Assembly: GCA_037447655.1 (NCBI GenBank)
Contig: JBBHKE010001713.1
Span: 1-56,036, forward strand
Reading direction: 5' to 3'
Length of the DNA stretch: 56,036 nt
Source of the DNA: Zygnema cylindricum
Taxonomy: Eukaryota; Streptophyta; Zygnematophyceae; Zygnematales; Zygnemataceae
Position numbers and translations under genes: made by a program. The notes under the pieces were generated by a model. The model worked only from the letters and a program-made list of their open reading frames with translations, did not search any database and had not been told where the DNA came from. Each line of letters opens with the position of its first letter. Position 1 is the first letter of the stretch. Shown here in pieces: positions 21,215 through 32,959 of this stretch.

Positions 21215-24200
21215 TAAGGTGTTGATGTCTGTCAAGTTAACAATCCTAACAGTCAATCAATGCTGCTAAAAAATCCAGTTTTGAAGTTCCCATGTGACGC
21301 CTACAGAGTGAATTTTAATTCCTAGGACCTTTGCTTAAAAAAACTGTGAAGCACGGGTACAAAGGTCTAGTTTATGGATTGTGTGGCGGTTCTATTTTTT
21401 GTCGTTTGGTGGACACTTGAGCGCGTCCTTGATGACATGCCGATATTCGTGGGCGTCACTGCTGCAAAAGTGCAGGAGATGTGACAGCTTGTCACACGTA
21501 TGATTTGCCAAGTGGAAATCTGAGAAGGCTTCGAAGTGGAGAATGGGAAGAACTTTTGTGAGTTGTAAGCTACAGTCGCTCGACCTGGTTGCATCGCTAA
21601 CACCCAATAATTTATGTGACCGCCGTACAAATAGCGTGGATCTGCAAAACTTTAAACCGACTCCAAATCTCGTCGACATGTTTCACTGTGAAATTCTGGT
21701 TGAGGATACTGCCAATGTTACGAATTCAAAGTTGATTTCTATGCCAAGATCTCATGGTTAAAATCCAATTCTCGGCATTTTAACGTTGGAGTCTGATTAA
21801 AAAACCATAAAGCAGAATCTGGTCCTGCCAAGCTGAATGTTGGAATGTCACGAAAATTTCAAAAGTGAAAACATCAACGGCCAATTTGAAGGTCAAAAAG
21901 CTCATCTACTAAGTTGAGTGTTAGAGTGTTATCACCATTCTCTAATGTCAGAATGTTAGCAGTAAATTCGATGTTTTACCTCGCAAGTCGAATGTCATAA
22001 TCTCAACTACCAATATCAATGTCAGAATCTCATCATAAGATTAATAAATGTCAGGTATTCGTTAAAAAGTTCCAAAGAAAAAACGTCCATAACGATTTGC
22101 AATGTAAGAATCTCGTCGACCACTTTGAATTGTCAGATTCTCATGGACCAATCTGCATGCCAATGTTTTTCAAAAAAATTTGAAAGTCATAATACACTCG
22201 ACCAATTTGAATATCATAGCATTTTTTACCATTGTTAATGTGATAGCTTTAGCAGCAAATTTGAATGGCAAAACCTCATCGACAATTTTCATTGTCAGAA
22301 CCTATTGACAAATGTTTTTGGCATGTCTTTGTGTCGTGATGTCTTTTGTTTCCTATTGTATATTACCACCACTACTTTTCAAGATCTTTACCTGGGGTTT
22401 AATGCTGGGATCACTTTTACCATTGAAACAGTCAGAAGAACCTCAAGCGGTAAAAAACTGTAATACATATGAAATAAATGAAATATGAAAAATGAAGTAT
22501 TTGGCATCAGCAATGAGCATTTTGGCAAAAAAGGTCCAAGGACAGAAAAATACAAGAGAAAGCATCCCGATAGCCCCCAACAACTGTACTTCAAAGCAGT
22601 ATGACAATCCTTAAAGCATAAAAGTAACATCGTTTCAAATCTTCAGTTTACGGCAAAAGTTGGTCTACCGTTTCATTATCTGGTTTCTCCTCTTGACAAA
22701 CCTACACTTACAGACATATTTGCATCTGTGGTATAGAATTGATCTTATTAGTAGTTCCAGAAAAATGATTAATATCACAACATTAAGGAACAAACATTCA
22801 ATCAAGAGAAAACAGACATCGTGCATTAATAACTTGACTTCCTAGGCTACTGACAAATAATGGGAAAGTTTTAAATTTTGGTGAATTACGATTAGAAATT
22901 GTAGGTGAAACCGAAATCGCCGAAAATGAAAATGAGGTACGGATTGATTGCACTTGAAGTGATTGGCCAACAACTTTATGGAAAAATTGAAGGTAATTTA
23001 AGTTTTTTTTTGGTCTTATGACCATCAAGCCATCAAGATACAAGTAGAAAATACCCAATGTGACATTGGTAACTGCAAGAAGAGTTTTGAAAGTTAGAAA
23101 AACAAATTGAAAGGATATCAAAGGCATTCTGATTTGTAAAATTACTCCAGTATACGACCATTCAATGTGACTTAACCAAGAAGACTTTATTATTATTATT
23201 ATTATTTTCACTTAACCAAGAAGTGAAGCTGCTAGATAATAGTGATATTGGAAATGCATTCATAAAACTGACTTTAACAACTCTTTGATGAAATAATCCT
23301 CATGTTGAAGATTGTGTTAAAAATTTTATAACAAGAAATTGCCAAGGGTTTAGTTGCTGGTTTTCTAACAAGATTCCAAGATATATCCTCACACGGACCT
23401 AAAAAATCCCCTTTTTTAAAGTCCATAAAGAGACTTTATTAATCTGCACACCTTACTTTATTCTCCTTTCTCCACAAATCCTTCCGTCTGTCGCATGAAG
23501 ATCTCTTCTTCTAATTCTCCGTGTAAGAAAGCGGCTTTGATGTCCATCTGGTGCACTTCCATGTCTTCCGCTGCCGCTAGACTAAGTAGAATCCGGACAG
23601 AGGGAAATTTAACAACCGGAGCGATGGTCTTCTCATAATCGATTCCCTCCTTCTGTGTGAATCCATTTGCCACTAATCTTGCCTTGTATCGCTCGATAGT
23701 GTTATCCGGATTGAGTTTCAATTTAAATACCCACTTGCATCCTATCGGATGTGATTTTGAAATGTAATTGTATTAAAGACAACAACTTTTACCTTCGAGA
23801 ATGAAATAAAAATGCACACATTTTCTGTCAGGTATGCTGCTAGATCACGACAATTTATATTATGAAATGAACACAATCAAAACAATCTGATGAAAATTAC
23901 AACAGAATATCTTTTGTTTTAACAAGTAGTAAATAAAATGCGCACAAATTGAAATAGAAACATTGAAGACATTTTGGTCAACTGATGGATAAACGAAGGA
24001 ACACAAAATAGTCGGCGCATCATTTTGAAAACAGTAGCAAGAATATATGTCAAATGGGTGTCATTTCCTGTTGAGCTGTACAAAATTTGAATGTTTATCC
24101 TATACAATTTGAAGTCCAATCTAAACGTTACATCCTTCATGCGATATCTTTTACTTTCCTCCCAACTTTTTCCTATTCTAGTTTTCTTTTCTATTTTTCC

Positions 24201-24480
24201 TCCATTTTCCCGCTTATTTACATCCAATTTCAGATAAAGAAGAAACCTTAACAAAGCTATAACCCTACAAAGAGAGCTCTCCACACTAATCGTCAATTCT
24301 CCATCCTCTTTCAAAAAGAAAAAACATAAACCCTGAACCCTGCAAAAAGCTAAAAAAACGGCAAATGTACAAAAGAGGTACCAAAAAAGGTACAAAGAAA
24401 AAGTAAAGTACAAAAAAGAGTACCAAAACATAAAAGTACTCTATCCGGCTTTATCGTTCAAAACTCTTCAAGAGTCTCCT
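21215..24480 (-). repeat. sHSP downstream repeat, copy 3
   Basis: Same orientation and order as 26850-29960. TGTTGATGTCTGTCAAGTTA at 21221 equals 26865. AGATGTGACAGCTTGTCAC, CAAGATCTCATGGTTAAAAT and the CAGAATCTCATC minisatellite follow in the same order. A copia fragment is inserted at about 23420-23747 relative to the other copy. Confidence 0.75.
23458..23747 (-). mobile_element. Ty1/copia reverse-transcriptase fragment
   Basis: On the - strand the frame reads through about 96 residues of the RVT_2 domain of copia retrotransposons, with GCKWVFK, ERYKARLVANGF, TQKEGIDY and QMDIKAAFLHGELEEEI. It starts at the edge of the insertion and stops after the Glu/Gly-rich FVEKGE. There is no LTR, integrase, YVDD box or RNase H, so it is only a fragment. 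Copy 4 of the surrounding repeat lacks it and reads straight through at about 29270, giving a near-exact right junction at 23747/23748. Confidence 0.9.
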
Positions 24481-24505
24481 TCCACCCACACAAATAAGCT
24501 CCTCT

Positions 24506-25512
24506 CTACACTGTCTCAGCAGCTCCCCCCCGTCCACCATTTCACTATCCACTACAGATTCGCCACGTGGCTTCTCCGTATAGTTTCCCCCTTCAATGTG
24601 GACCCCCTCTTCCGTACACTTCACGCCTTCCACATCCTGCGGGCGTCTCGGTACTTTCACAGTAAAAAAACCTTCCGTGATTTCCTTCCGTGATTTCTGA
24701 CGTGGCAGCCTCCAGTACGGCATCCTTCGACAGTGCCACCTGCCGTACGCGGCTTCCGTACACTCGTTCGCTAACCAATACGCGTTCGCTTTCCGTACCT
24801 TCTTCACCCTGAGACTTTCCCTCGGTACGGATATCAGTTCAGCGTCCTCACTCGTCACGTTGACGTCATCAATCGCTACACCCGGTGCGTCCGTCCGAAG
24901 CGTGTAAGCGTCCGCCGACATGATGACGTCGAGCGGAGCGTTACGTTTGTCACGCTTGTGGTCTTTGCCGAATTTGTGTTTCTCGTGAGCTTAGTCACGT
25001 ACGAAGAAATGTTTGTCTTTTCCGCCACGAAATCCGTGACGGCCGTGACCCTTGTGACATCCGTGACGACAGTCATCATCCACCGCGGAAGCCGGTTGAG
25101 TTGCATCTTCAGCGGCTTTGATGGCCGGCAGGGACTACTGCTTCTTTGACGGCCGTTGAACATTCCCTCTGTCCGGTAGTCTCCTCGAGAACTTGGAGAA
25201 CGCGAGAGCGCCCTCGACCCCAGCCACCGTGACGGCCTCCGTGACGCTTGTCACCACCGTGACACCCGTCACGCCCTCTCTTTCCTTTCCTCTCTCCCCC
25301 CCTCTGGTATCTGTCGGAAAGGAAATCCTCTCCCTCCCCATTATCATGCCTCATGCGGTGTCCTCCGCGGCTATGACGGCCATGGCCGTGTTTCTGTACA
25401 TGTGTCCGCCGTTGTCCGTACATTTTCGTACATGTTGGTGGAAAAGGCGGCGAGACTTTCCGTGTCGCCTGTGGGGGAGAGCGTGAGGAGGAGAGAGAGA
25501 GAGGGTTTCCAT
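24506..25512 (-). pseudogene. sHSP copy 2, frameshifted pseudogene
   Basis: Begins METLSLSPPHALPHRRHG like copy 1. It loses frame early, where bases are missing in the GTACGG-repeat region (about 25420-25450), then reads correctly for about 100 codons (MYGQ... to about 25150), then shifts again. The alpha-crystallin start (MSADAYTLRTDAPGVAIDDV, from 24921) is readable. Frame is lost around 24830 and again at a TTCCGTGATTTC duplication near 24680-24700, where ITEG and the VTVP-like strand (FFTVKVPRR) fall in another frame. The conserved stop position GTGTAG is at about 24506. At least four frame breaks make it non-functional. The promoter, including TATA, is still present. Confidence 0.85.
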
Positions 25513-25770
25513 GGTATGAAAGAAAATTGGCGAGATATCGGTGGGAAGGAAAGTGAAAGAAATTGAAGGTGAGGATGAGTAGTAGGTAAGGAAAGCTAGG
25601 GGGAGGGAGAGAGGGAGAGAGGGAGAGGGGAGAATCCGATTTTGGGGAAGAGGGGAGATTTAAAATGACGTGTACGAGAATTTCTGTAGAAGGGATGTAT
25701 TCTCAAAGTCGGTGAGAGGAGAGGAGAGAAGGGAAGGCCGAAGTTGGCGATACCGAGTTTGCGCATGCGA

Positions 25771-25777
25771 CTTTATA
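25771..25777 (-). promoter_or_regulatory. TATA box of sHSP pseudogene copy
   Basis: CTTTATA on +, that is TATAAAG on -, about 260 bases before the start and aligned with those of both intact copies. Confidence 0.55.
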
Positions 25778-26110
25778 GTCAAATATGCGGCGAGCGTTTG
25801 TGTAGTTCTCAAGATAGCGCGGCGAGGCATCGCTGGCTGGCTTCGCGGATGGCCTCGCCGCCTCATTGGCGGATTGCCACGTGGCACTCACGAAACGCTC
25901 TTCGCCGTTCGATGATAGAAGTTGTCGGAAACCTCGCAATCGTGGACGCTTGCCGCGTGGCGTCGCAATTCCCAGATTCCCAATCCGCGGTATTTCGTTT
26001 GCCGGACTAAACTTCTTTCGTGACGTATAGAAGAAGCCCGCACATGTGGTAAATTGAAAGTCAGTTGAAAATGACGCACTTCGGCAATCTACGTGGATGG
26101 TCCTTAACGG

Positions 26111-26442
26111 GTTGCATTTGTTTTTCCAGTTGGCCGTACACCGTGAATCGCTATTAGTGTAAAGGTTGTTGTCAGCGCAGTGGTAAAATTAATGTTACCA
26201 ACGCTAATTTGGGTTTCATGACCTAAAGCGAGCAAACCATTGAAACTAATCAACATACAGTCATACGTGACTCTAAACTGGCTGCACATTCTCATAGCAT
26301 GGCTGCGTCAATCTACGTTCCCATGGCGACGTTTGCACATGTGAGAACAGGTTCGCGCGATGTTCTTGCGTTTTTATTACTGAGAATCAAATCTGAGTGC
26401 GCTTTCACTTGTCGACGCCACCCACCTAACGTACATCAACAC
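26111..26442. repeat. Shared upstream linker with a lone TIR-family end
   Basis: ACCGTGAATCGCTATTAG at about 26141 opens a segment that is also found after copy 4 at 31649-31890 (CTACGTTCCCATGG, GTGAGAACAGGTTCG). A matching right end is not visible, so either it is a third internal type or only one end survived. Confidence 0.5.
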
Positions 26443-26645
26443 TACACCGTTAATCGTTATTAGCCTTATGTACGCTATATGGGCACCCCAAAATTTTGAC
26501 ATTTATACCTTAAATATAATAAATTATACTATTTAAGGACATGGACCATTATGTGCCACGTCTCGTGGCACTAAATTAGAATGAATGACGCTAATTTTTT
26601 CTTTACACTAATAATTTCTATACGCTAATAACGATTCAAGGTGTA
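26443..26645. mobile_element. Complete type II TIR element, 203 bp
   Basis: Starts TACACCGTTAATCGTTATTA and ends CTAATAACGATTCAAGGTGT plus A. Inside, GGGCACCCCAAAATTTTGAC is shared with 32790-32959. Confidence 0.85.
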
Positions 26646-26849
26646 CCCCATAGAAAGCAGCCGGTGACTTCTGAAGTTCTCAAAGTTTTGCAATTTCTTG
26701 CATTTTGTTGGTTGCAAAATGAGCGTTTTTTGAATGTGAATGTGATCCAGTACATACGTAATTGTGCCAAAGAAGCAAAAGGATTTATACTGTTAAGAGG
26801 TAAATAGAGACCGAAAAACCCATAGCAGCTCCATTTTCTCCAGAATCAG

Positions 26850-29800
26850 TTGTGTTAATAAGTTGTTGATGTCTGTCAAGTTAACAATTCTAACAATTCT
26901 AACAGGTAATCATTGTTGGTAAAAATTTCAATTCAAGTCCCAATGTGACGCGTACAAAGTGAAATTTAATTTCAAACAACTTTGCTTAAAAATGTTGCAA
27001 AGCACGGATACAAAGATGTAATTTATGAATTGTGTGGAAGTTCTATTTTTTGTCGTTTGGTGGACACCTGAGAGGTCTTTGATAACATGCCAATGTCAAT
27101 GCCGGTGGGGATTAAACAATTCATAGAAAGATTTATCAGCAAATTATTCCGCTGATAATAACTCCTAAATAACTGACTCAATAATAATAGCAAAACTATG
27201 GCCACCTTACCTTTACTGGACTTCATTTCTGTCGACTGAGAAGCAAAAGTAGTTGACACAAAAGTAAGGCACTTTTCATCCTACGCTATTTATGCTCTTC
27301 AGCTGCAAGCTCCAGTGGCGTCCTGCAAGTACACTCTGTTTTTCAACGTGAGGAGCGTTTTAGAAGTACATAACTGAGAATGTGGATACTGCCGACACGT
27401 CAATATGGACAATACTGGTGTAAAAGTGCAAGAGATGTGACAGTTTGTCACGCATATGATTTGCCACGCTTCGAAGTAGAGAATGGGAAGACCTTTTTGT
27501 GGGTTATAAGCTGCAGTCAGTCAACCCCATTGGATTGCTTACACCCAATATTTTGTGTAAACTCTCTACAAATAGCGTGGATCCGCAAAACTTTGGACCG
27601 ACTCCAAATCTTGTCGACATATTTCACTAATGAAATTTTGATTGAGGGTACTACCTATATTACGAATTTATAGTTAGTTTCTATGCCAAGATCTCATGGT
27701 TAAAATCCAACTCTCGTCATTTTGACGTTAGAATCTAATTAAAAAATTACAAATGCAGAATCTTCTCCTACCAAGCTGAATGTTAGAACGTTGCAAAATA
27801 CTCAAATTAACGACCAGCTTGAATGTCAGAATCCCATGTACTAATTTGAGTGTGATCAACATTTTATAATGTTATAATGTTATCAGTAAACATGCAAGTT
27901 GAGTATCAACTACCAATATCAATGTCAGAATCTCATCATAAGCATAATAGATGGCAAATATTCATCAATATTTTCAATGTAACAATCTCATCTACCTGTT
28001 TGAATTGTCGGATTCCCATGGACCAATCTGAATGGCATTTTTTTTTCAATATATTTGAAAATTCATAATATCCTCGACCAACTTGAATATCATAGCCTTT
28101 TTTACCATTGTTGATGTGATAAGTTTAGTAGCAAATTTGAATGGCAGAACCTTATCGACCATTTTCGTTGTCAGAACCTATTGTGATTTTGGTACGTCTT
28201 TGTGTTGTGATGTCTTTTATTTCCTTTTCTCTATTACTACTGATACTACTTTTCATCGATTTTCACCTGGGGTTTAATATTGGGATCACATTTACTATTG
28301 AAACAGCCAGTAGAACCTGAAGCAGTCGAAAAAAGAAAAAAAACAGTAATTACATATGAAATAAATGAAATATGTAAAACGAAGTATTTGGTTTCAGTAA
28401 TGAGCATGTTGGGAAGAAAAGGTCCTAGGACAGAAAAACACGGGAGAAAGCTTCCTGATAGCCCCCCAACAACTGTCCTTCAAAGCAATATGACAATCCT
28501 CAAAGCATAAAATCAGCATCATTTCAAATCTTCACTTTACGGAAAAAGTTGGTTTACTGTGTCATTATCTTGTTCCTCTTCTTGACAAACCTACACTTAC
28601 AGACATATTTGCTACTATGCCATAGATTTGATCTTATTAGTACTGTAGTTCCAGAAAAATAATTAATGTCACAACATTGAGGAACAAGCATGCAATCAAG
28701 AGAAAACAAATATCATGCATTAATAACTTGACTTCCTGGACTACTGAGGGTTTAATAAGAAAGTTTAAAATTTTGGTGAATTATAATTAGGAATTATAAG
28801 TGAAACCATACTCTCTAAAAATGGAATTGAGGTACGGATTAGCTGCACTTGAAGTGATTGGCCAACAACTTTAAAAAATATATGGAAAAATTGTCGGTAA
28901 TTTACGCTTGTTTTTGGTCTTATGACCCCCAAGCCATCAAGATACAAGTAGAAAATACTCAATGTGACATTGGTAACCGCAAGAAGAGTTTTGATATTGG
29001 GAAAAACAATTGCAAGGGTATCAAACTCCTTCTGATTTGCAAAGTTACTCCAGTATACAGCCATTCAATGTGACTTAACCAAGAATTGCTAGGCAATAGT
29101 TATATTGGAAATGCGTTGATGGAAGTGACTTTAAAAACTCTTTGATGCATTTATCTTCTTGTTGAAGATTGTGTTAAAAAAACTATAACAATAAGTTTAG
29201 ACGCTGGTCTTTTAAGAAGATTGCAAGATGTATCCTCATACGGACCTAACGAAAACCCTTTTTCAAGATGTGATTTTGAAATGTAACTGTGTTAAAGAAC
29301 GACTTTTACCCTCTAGAATAAAATAAAAATGTACACATTTTTTTTCACGTATGCTGCGAGTTCACAACTTTCTACATTCTGAAATGAACAAAATCAATAC
29401 AATCCGATGAAAATTACAACAAAAAAACATTTTTTTAATAACTTGTAAATATAAAAGCGCATAAATTGAAGTAGAAACATTGAAGACATTTTGGTCAACT
29501 CATGGATAAACAAAGGATCACAAAATAGTCGACACATCATTTTGAAAACAGAAGCAAGAATAGATGTCAAATGGGATGTACAAGTGTCATTTCTTGGTGA
29601 GCTGTACAAAATCTGAATGTTTATCCCATGCAATTTGAAAATCAATCTAAATGTTTTATCCTTCCTGCAATATGTTCGCTTTCCTCCCAACTTTTTCCTT
29701 TTCTATTTTTCTTTTGTTTTTCCCTTCGAATTCCCCATTATTTACATCCAATTTCAGATCAAGAAGAAACCTTAACAAAGCTAAAACCCTACATAGAGAG

Positions 29801-29960
29801 CTCTCCACACTAATCGTCAATTTTCCATCGTTTTTCAAAAAGTAAAAAAAGTAAAACCCGAACCCTGCAAAAAGCTAAAAGAACAGCAAAGGTACAAAAG
29901 AGGTGCCAAAAAACTAAAGTACTCCATCAGAACAACTCTATCCTTCGAACTCCTCAACCA
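26850..29960 (-). repeat. sHSP downstream repeat, copy 4
   Basis: Collinear with 21215-24480 but without the copia fragment, and with about 200 extra bases near 27080-27280. Ends at the 3' UTR of the intact sHSP gene. No coding content supported. Confidence 0.75.
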
Positions 29961-29977
29961 CACTAATAAGCTCCTCT

Positions 29978-31012
29978 CTACACTGTCTCGGCAACTCCCC
30001 CCCTGTCCGCCATTTCAGTATCCACTACAGATTCGCCACGTGGCTTCTCAATACGGATTCCCGCTTCAATGTGGACCCCCTCTTCCGTACACTTCCCGCC
30101 TTCCGCATCCTGCGGGCGTCTCGGTACTGTCACAGTCAAAACGCCTTCCGTGACTTCCGTCGTGGCAGCCTCCAGTACCGCATCCTTCGGCAGCGCCACC
30201 TGCCGTACGCAACTTCCGTACACTCGCTCGCGAACCAATACGCGTTCGCTTTCCGTACCTTCTTCGCCCGGCGACTTTCGCTCGGTCCGGACACTCAGTA
30301 CGGCATCCTCACTCGTCACGCTGACGTCATCGATCGCCACACCCGGCGCGTCCATCCGAAGCGTGTAAGCGTCGACCGACATGATGACGTCGAGCGGAGC
30401 GTTACGCTTGTCACGCTTGTGACTCTTGTCACGCTTGTGGCCTTTGCCGAATTTGTGTTTCCCGTGACCTCCGTCACGTCTGAAAAAATGTTTGTCTTTT
30501 CCGCCGCGAAATCCGTGACGGCCGTGACGGTGGTGACATCCGTGACGGCAGTCGGCCTCCACCTCGGAAGCCGGTTGAATTGCATCTTCGGCCGCTTTGA
30601 CGGCCGGCAGGGACTCCTTCTCGCCGGCTGCTTCTTTGACGGCCGTCGAACATTCCCTCTGTCCGGCAGTCTCCTCGGGAACTTGGAGAACGCGAGAGGG
30701 CCCTCGACCCCAGCCTCCGTGACGGCCTCCGTGACGCTTGTCACGACCGTGACACCCGTCACGCCCTCTCCTTCCTCTCCACTCTCCCCCCCTCTGGCCT
30801 CCGTCGGAAAGGAAACCCTCTCCCTCCCCATTCTCACGCCTCATGCGGTGTCCTCCGCGGCCATGTCGACCATGGCCATGTTTCCGTACATGTCCGTACA
30901 CGTGTCCACCGTTTTCCGTACCATTCCGTACATGTTGGTGGAAGCGGCGGGGAGGCTTTCCGTGTCGCTTGTGGGGGAGAGCGTGGGGAGGAGAGAGAGA
31001 GAGGGTGTCCAT
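29978..31012 (-). CDS. sHSP (alpha-crystallin domain) with His/Gly-rich N-terminus, copy 3
   Basis: Intact 344-residue paralog of the gene at 17204, single exon, start MDTLSLSPPHALPHKRHG. The His/Gly/Arg-rich region (about 15-200) keeps HGHGRHGRGG, HGGRHGGWGRG and HGRHGFRGGKDKHFF; one HGRHG-type unit is shorter than in copy 1, in frame. The alpha-crystallin domain at about 204-299 runs from LDVIMSVDAYTLRMDAPGV to GVLTVTVPRR. The C-terminal tail is acidic (VVDTEMADRGG). Promoter, leader and downstream repeat match the other copies, so it arose by segmental duplication, not retroposition. The TATA box is at 31283-31289. A 331-codon open frame on the opposite strand is not kept in copy 1 and is regarded as a compositional shadow. 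Confidence 0.88.
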   Translation of the reverse strand: MDTLSLSPPHALPHKRHGKPPRRFHQHVRNGTENGGHVYGHVRKHGHGRHGRGGHRMRRENGEGEGFLSDGGQRGGEWRGRRGRDGCHGRDKRHGGRHGGWGRGPSRVLQVPEETAGQRECSTAVKEAAGEKESLPAVKAAEDAIQPASEVEADCRHGCHHRHGRHGFRGGKDKHFFRRDGGHGKHKFGKGHKRDKSHKRDKRNAPLDVIMSVDAYTLRMDAPGVAIDDVSVTSEDAVLSVRTERKSPGEEGTESERVLVRERVYGSCVRQVALPKDAVLEAATTEVTEGVLTVTVPRRPQDAEGGKCTEEGVHIEAGIRIEKPRGESVVDTEMADRGGVAETV

Positions 31013-31282
31013 GGTAGGAAAGAAAATCGGGGAGATATCGGTGGGAAGGAAAGTGAAAGAAACTGAAAGTGAGGATGAGAGTAGGTGAGGAAAGCTAGAG
31101 AGAGAGGGAGAGAGGGGAGAGGGGAGAGGGGAGGGGAGAATCCGGTTGGAGGTTGGGGAAGGGGGGAGATTTCGAATTGACGCGTACGAGAATTTCTGTA
31201 GAAGGGATGTATTCTCAAAGTCGCTGAGAGGAGAGGAGAGAAGGGAAGGCTGAAGTTAAAGATAACGAATTTAGGAATGTGG

Positions 31283-31289
31283 CTTTATA
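31283..31289 (-). promoter_or_regulatory. TATA box of intact - strand sHSP gene
   Basis: CTTTATA on + (TATAAAG on -) about 270 bases before the start codon, within the CGACTATAAAG block conserved in all three copies. Confidence 0.6.
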
Positions 31290-31648
31290 GTCGAATAGGC
31301 GACGAGAGTTTGTGGTTCTCAAGATAACGCGTCGAGAAATCGCTGCTTTGATTCGTCAATGTTCTCGCCGCCTCATTGGCAGATCACGACGTGTCACGCA
31401 AGAAACGCTCTGCGCCGTCCGATGACTGATGCTGTCAAAGCGTCGCAACATTCGTGGACGCTTGCCGCGTGGCGTCACAATTCCCAGATTCCCAATCCGC
31501 GTTATTTCGTTCGTCGGACTGAACTTCTTCCGTGACGTACGGAGTAAGCCCGCACATGTGGCGAATTGAAGTTCAGTTGAGAATAACACGCTTAGCAGTC
31601 CACGTGGCCCATCCATGACGGGCGCATGTTTGGTTCTCCAGCTGGCCA

Positions 31649-31900
31649 TACACCTTGAATCGCTATTGGTGTAAGGGTGTTGTTAGCGTAGGGAAAAATT
31701 CAATGTTTTAACGCTAGTTTGGGTTATTTTACCTGAAGCCAGCAAAACATTAAAGCTAATCAATATACACAACTGTAAATTGGGTACACGTTCCCATAGC
31801 GTAGGTGCTTTAGTCTACGTTCCCATGGCTACGTTTGCTCGTGTGAGAACAGGTTCGGCGATGTTCGCCGTTTTTATTTCTATGCGTCAAATCATTTTTC
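31649..31900. repeat. Upstream linker with a lone TIR-family end (second copy)
   Basis: CACCTTGAATCGCTATTGG at 31651, followed by the same sequence as after 26141. Confidence 0.5.
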
Positions 31901-32123
31901 GTTTTCCCATGTCGACTCCACCACTTTCCCTTGTCGACGCTGTTACGTGACATTTTTTATCGCGCAGTTCAAACTGGCACATTCCGTTCAATACACTATT
32001 TAAATATTCCTTAACTAGTGTAAGAGACAAGTTAAAGCGTACTTTTAAAGGTAAAGGAAAAAAGAGTATTATCGAATTCTATGTTAAGGTAATTGGCTGG
32101 AATCCAGGTGCAGTTATCAACAC

Positions 32124-32342
32124 TACAACCGCGAATCGTTATTAGCGTCAAGGTTTTTTTCGCCACTTAAATTTCTTTTCTCCGTACACACTTGTTGGAT
32201 TTTCAATTTGCGACCGCCAATCGGAAGCTGAGAATCTTGCCTTTCTATCACAACCGTCAGGTCCACAATCCGACAAGTGTGTACGGAGAAAAGATGTCTT
32301 AAGTGGCGAAAAAAATCTTGACGCTAAAAACGATTCGCGGTG
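32124..32342. mobile_element. Complete type I TIR element, about 219 bp
   Basis: Starts TACAACCGCGAATCGTTATT and ends ACGATTCGCGGTG. Inside, CTCCGTACACACTTGTTGG faces CCGACAAGTGTGTACGGAG, and GCCACTTAA faces TTAAGTGGCG, so the whole element is one long near-perfect palindrome. Confidence 0.85.
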
Positions 32343-32374
32343 AAATGCTGTGCCTGCGTTCACTGCACTCTGGC

Positions 32375-32515
32375 GCATAGAAAGCAGCTGCGTGACTTAT
32401 CAAAGTTTTGTAATTTTCTGCATTTTGCCAAAATGGTCGTTCTCTGACTGTGAACGTGATCTAGTGCATACGTTAAAACAACAATTTAAAAGTAATTGTG
32501 CCACCGAGGCCAAGG
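32375..32515. repeat. Linker segment shared with 26650-26800
   Basis: CATAGAAAGCAGCTGCGTGA, TTTTGTAATTTTCTGCATTTT and AAAATGGTCGTTCTC match 26648-26760. It marks the start of another, otherwise missing, sHSP unit. Confidence 0.6.
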
Positions 32516-32523
32516 ACTTGCAG

Positions 32524-32724
32524 TACACCGCCAATCGCTATTAGAGTCAAGGATTAAATAGCGTCAAAAAACAATTAGCGTTATTGATTCTAATTTAGCA
32601 CCTGAAACGTGGCAGATTATGGTCCACGTACTTAAATAGCATTATTAATTGTATTTCAGGTTTTTTATTTTGAAAAAAGGGCACCGAATTGGCGTTATAT
32701 ACTCTAATAGCGATTGGCGGTGTA
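32524..32724. mobile_element. Complete type II TIR element, 201 bp
   Basis: Starts TACACCGCCAATCGCTATTA and ends TAATAGCGATTGGCGGTGTA; the 20-base ends are exact inverses. This is the cleanest copy of the family. Confidence 0.9.
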
Positions 32725-32789
32725 CATTATTTCGTTCGAACTTTATTTTGAAGAACAAATGTCAGAAGAATAAGTACAGTACTGTACAG

Positions 32790-32959
32790 TACACCGTGAA
32801 TCGTTATTAGACTTATGTACTCTATATCGGCGCCCCAAAATTTTGACATCGATACCCAAAATACAGTGACTGATTCTATTTATCCGTGACGTTAATTACG
32901 GTTCATGTGAATTAGCGTCAATGGAATTACCGTACTTATTTCATGAATAGTGTGGTGTA
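32790..32959. mobile_element. Type II TIR element with eroded right end
   Basis: Left end TACACCGTGAATCGTTATTA. The interior CGCCCCAAAATTTTGACAT equals that of 26443-26645. The right end is reduced to GTGTGGTGTA. Confidence 0.65.

Noticed and set aside
30071-31066. 331-codon open frame antisense to the intact sHSP gene
   Set aside because: The equivalent strand of sHSP copy 1 is broken by stops into short pieces (17138-17536, 17609-17809, 17869-18078), while the sHSP frame is kept in both. It is a composition shadow.
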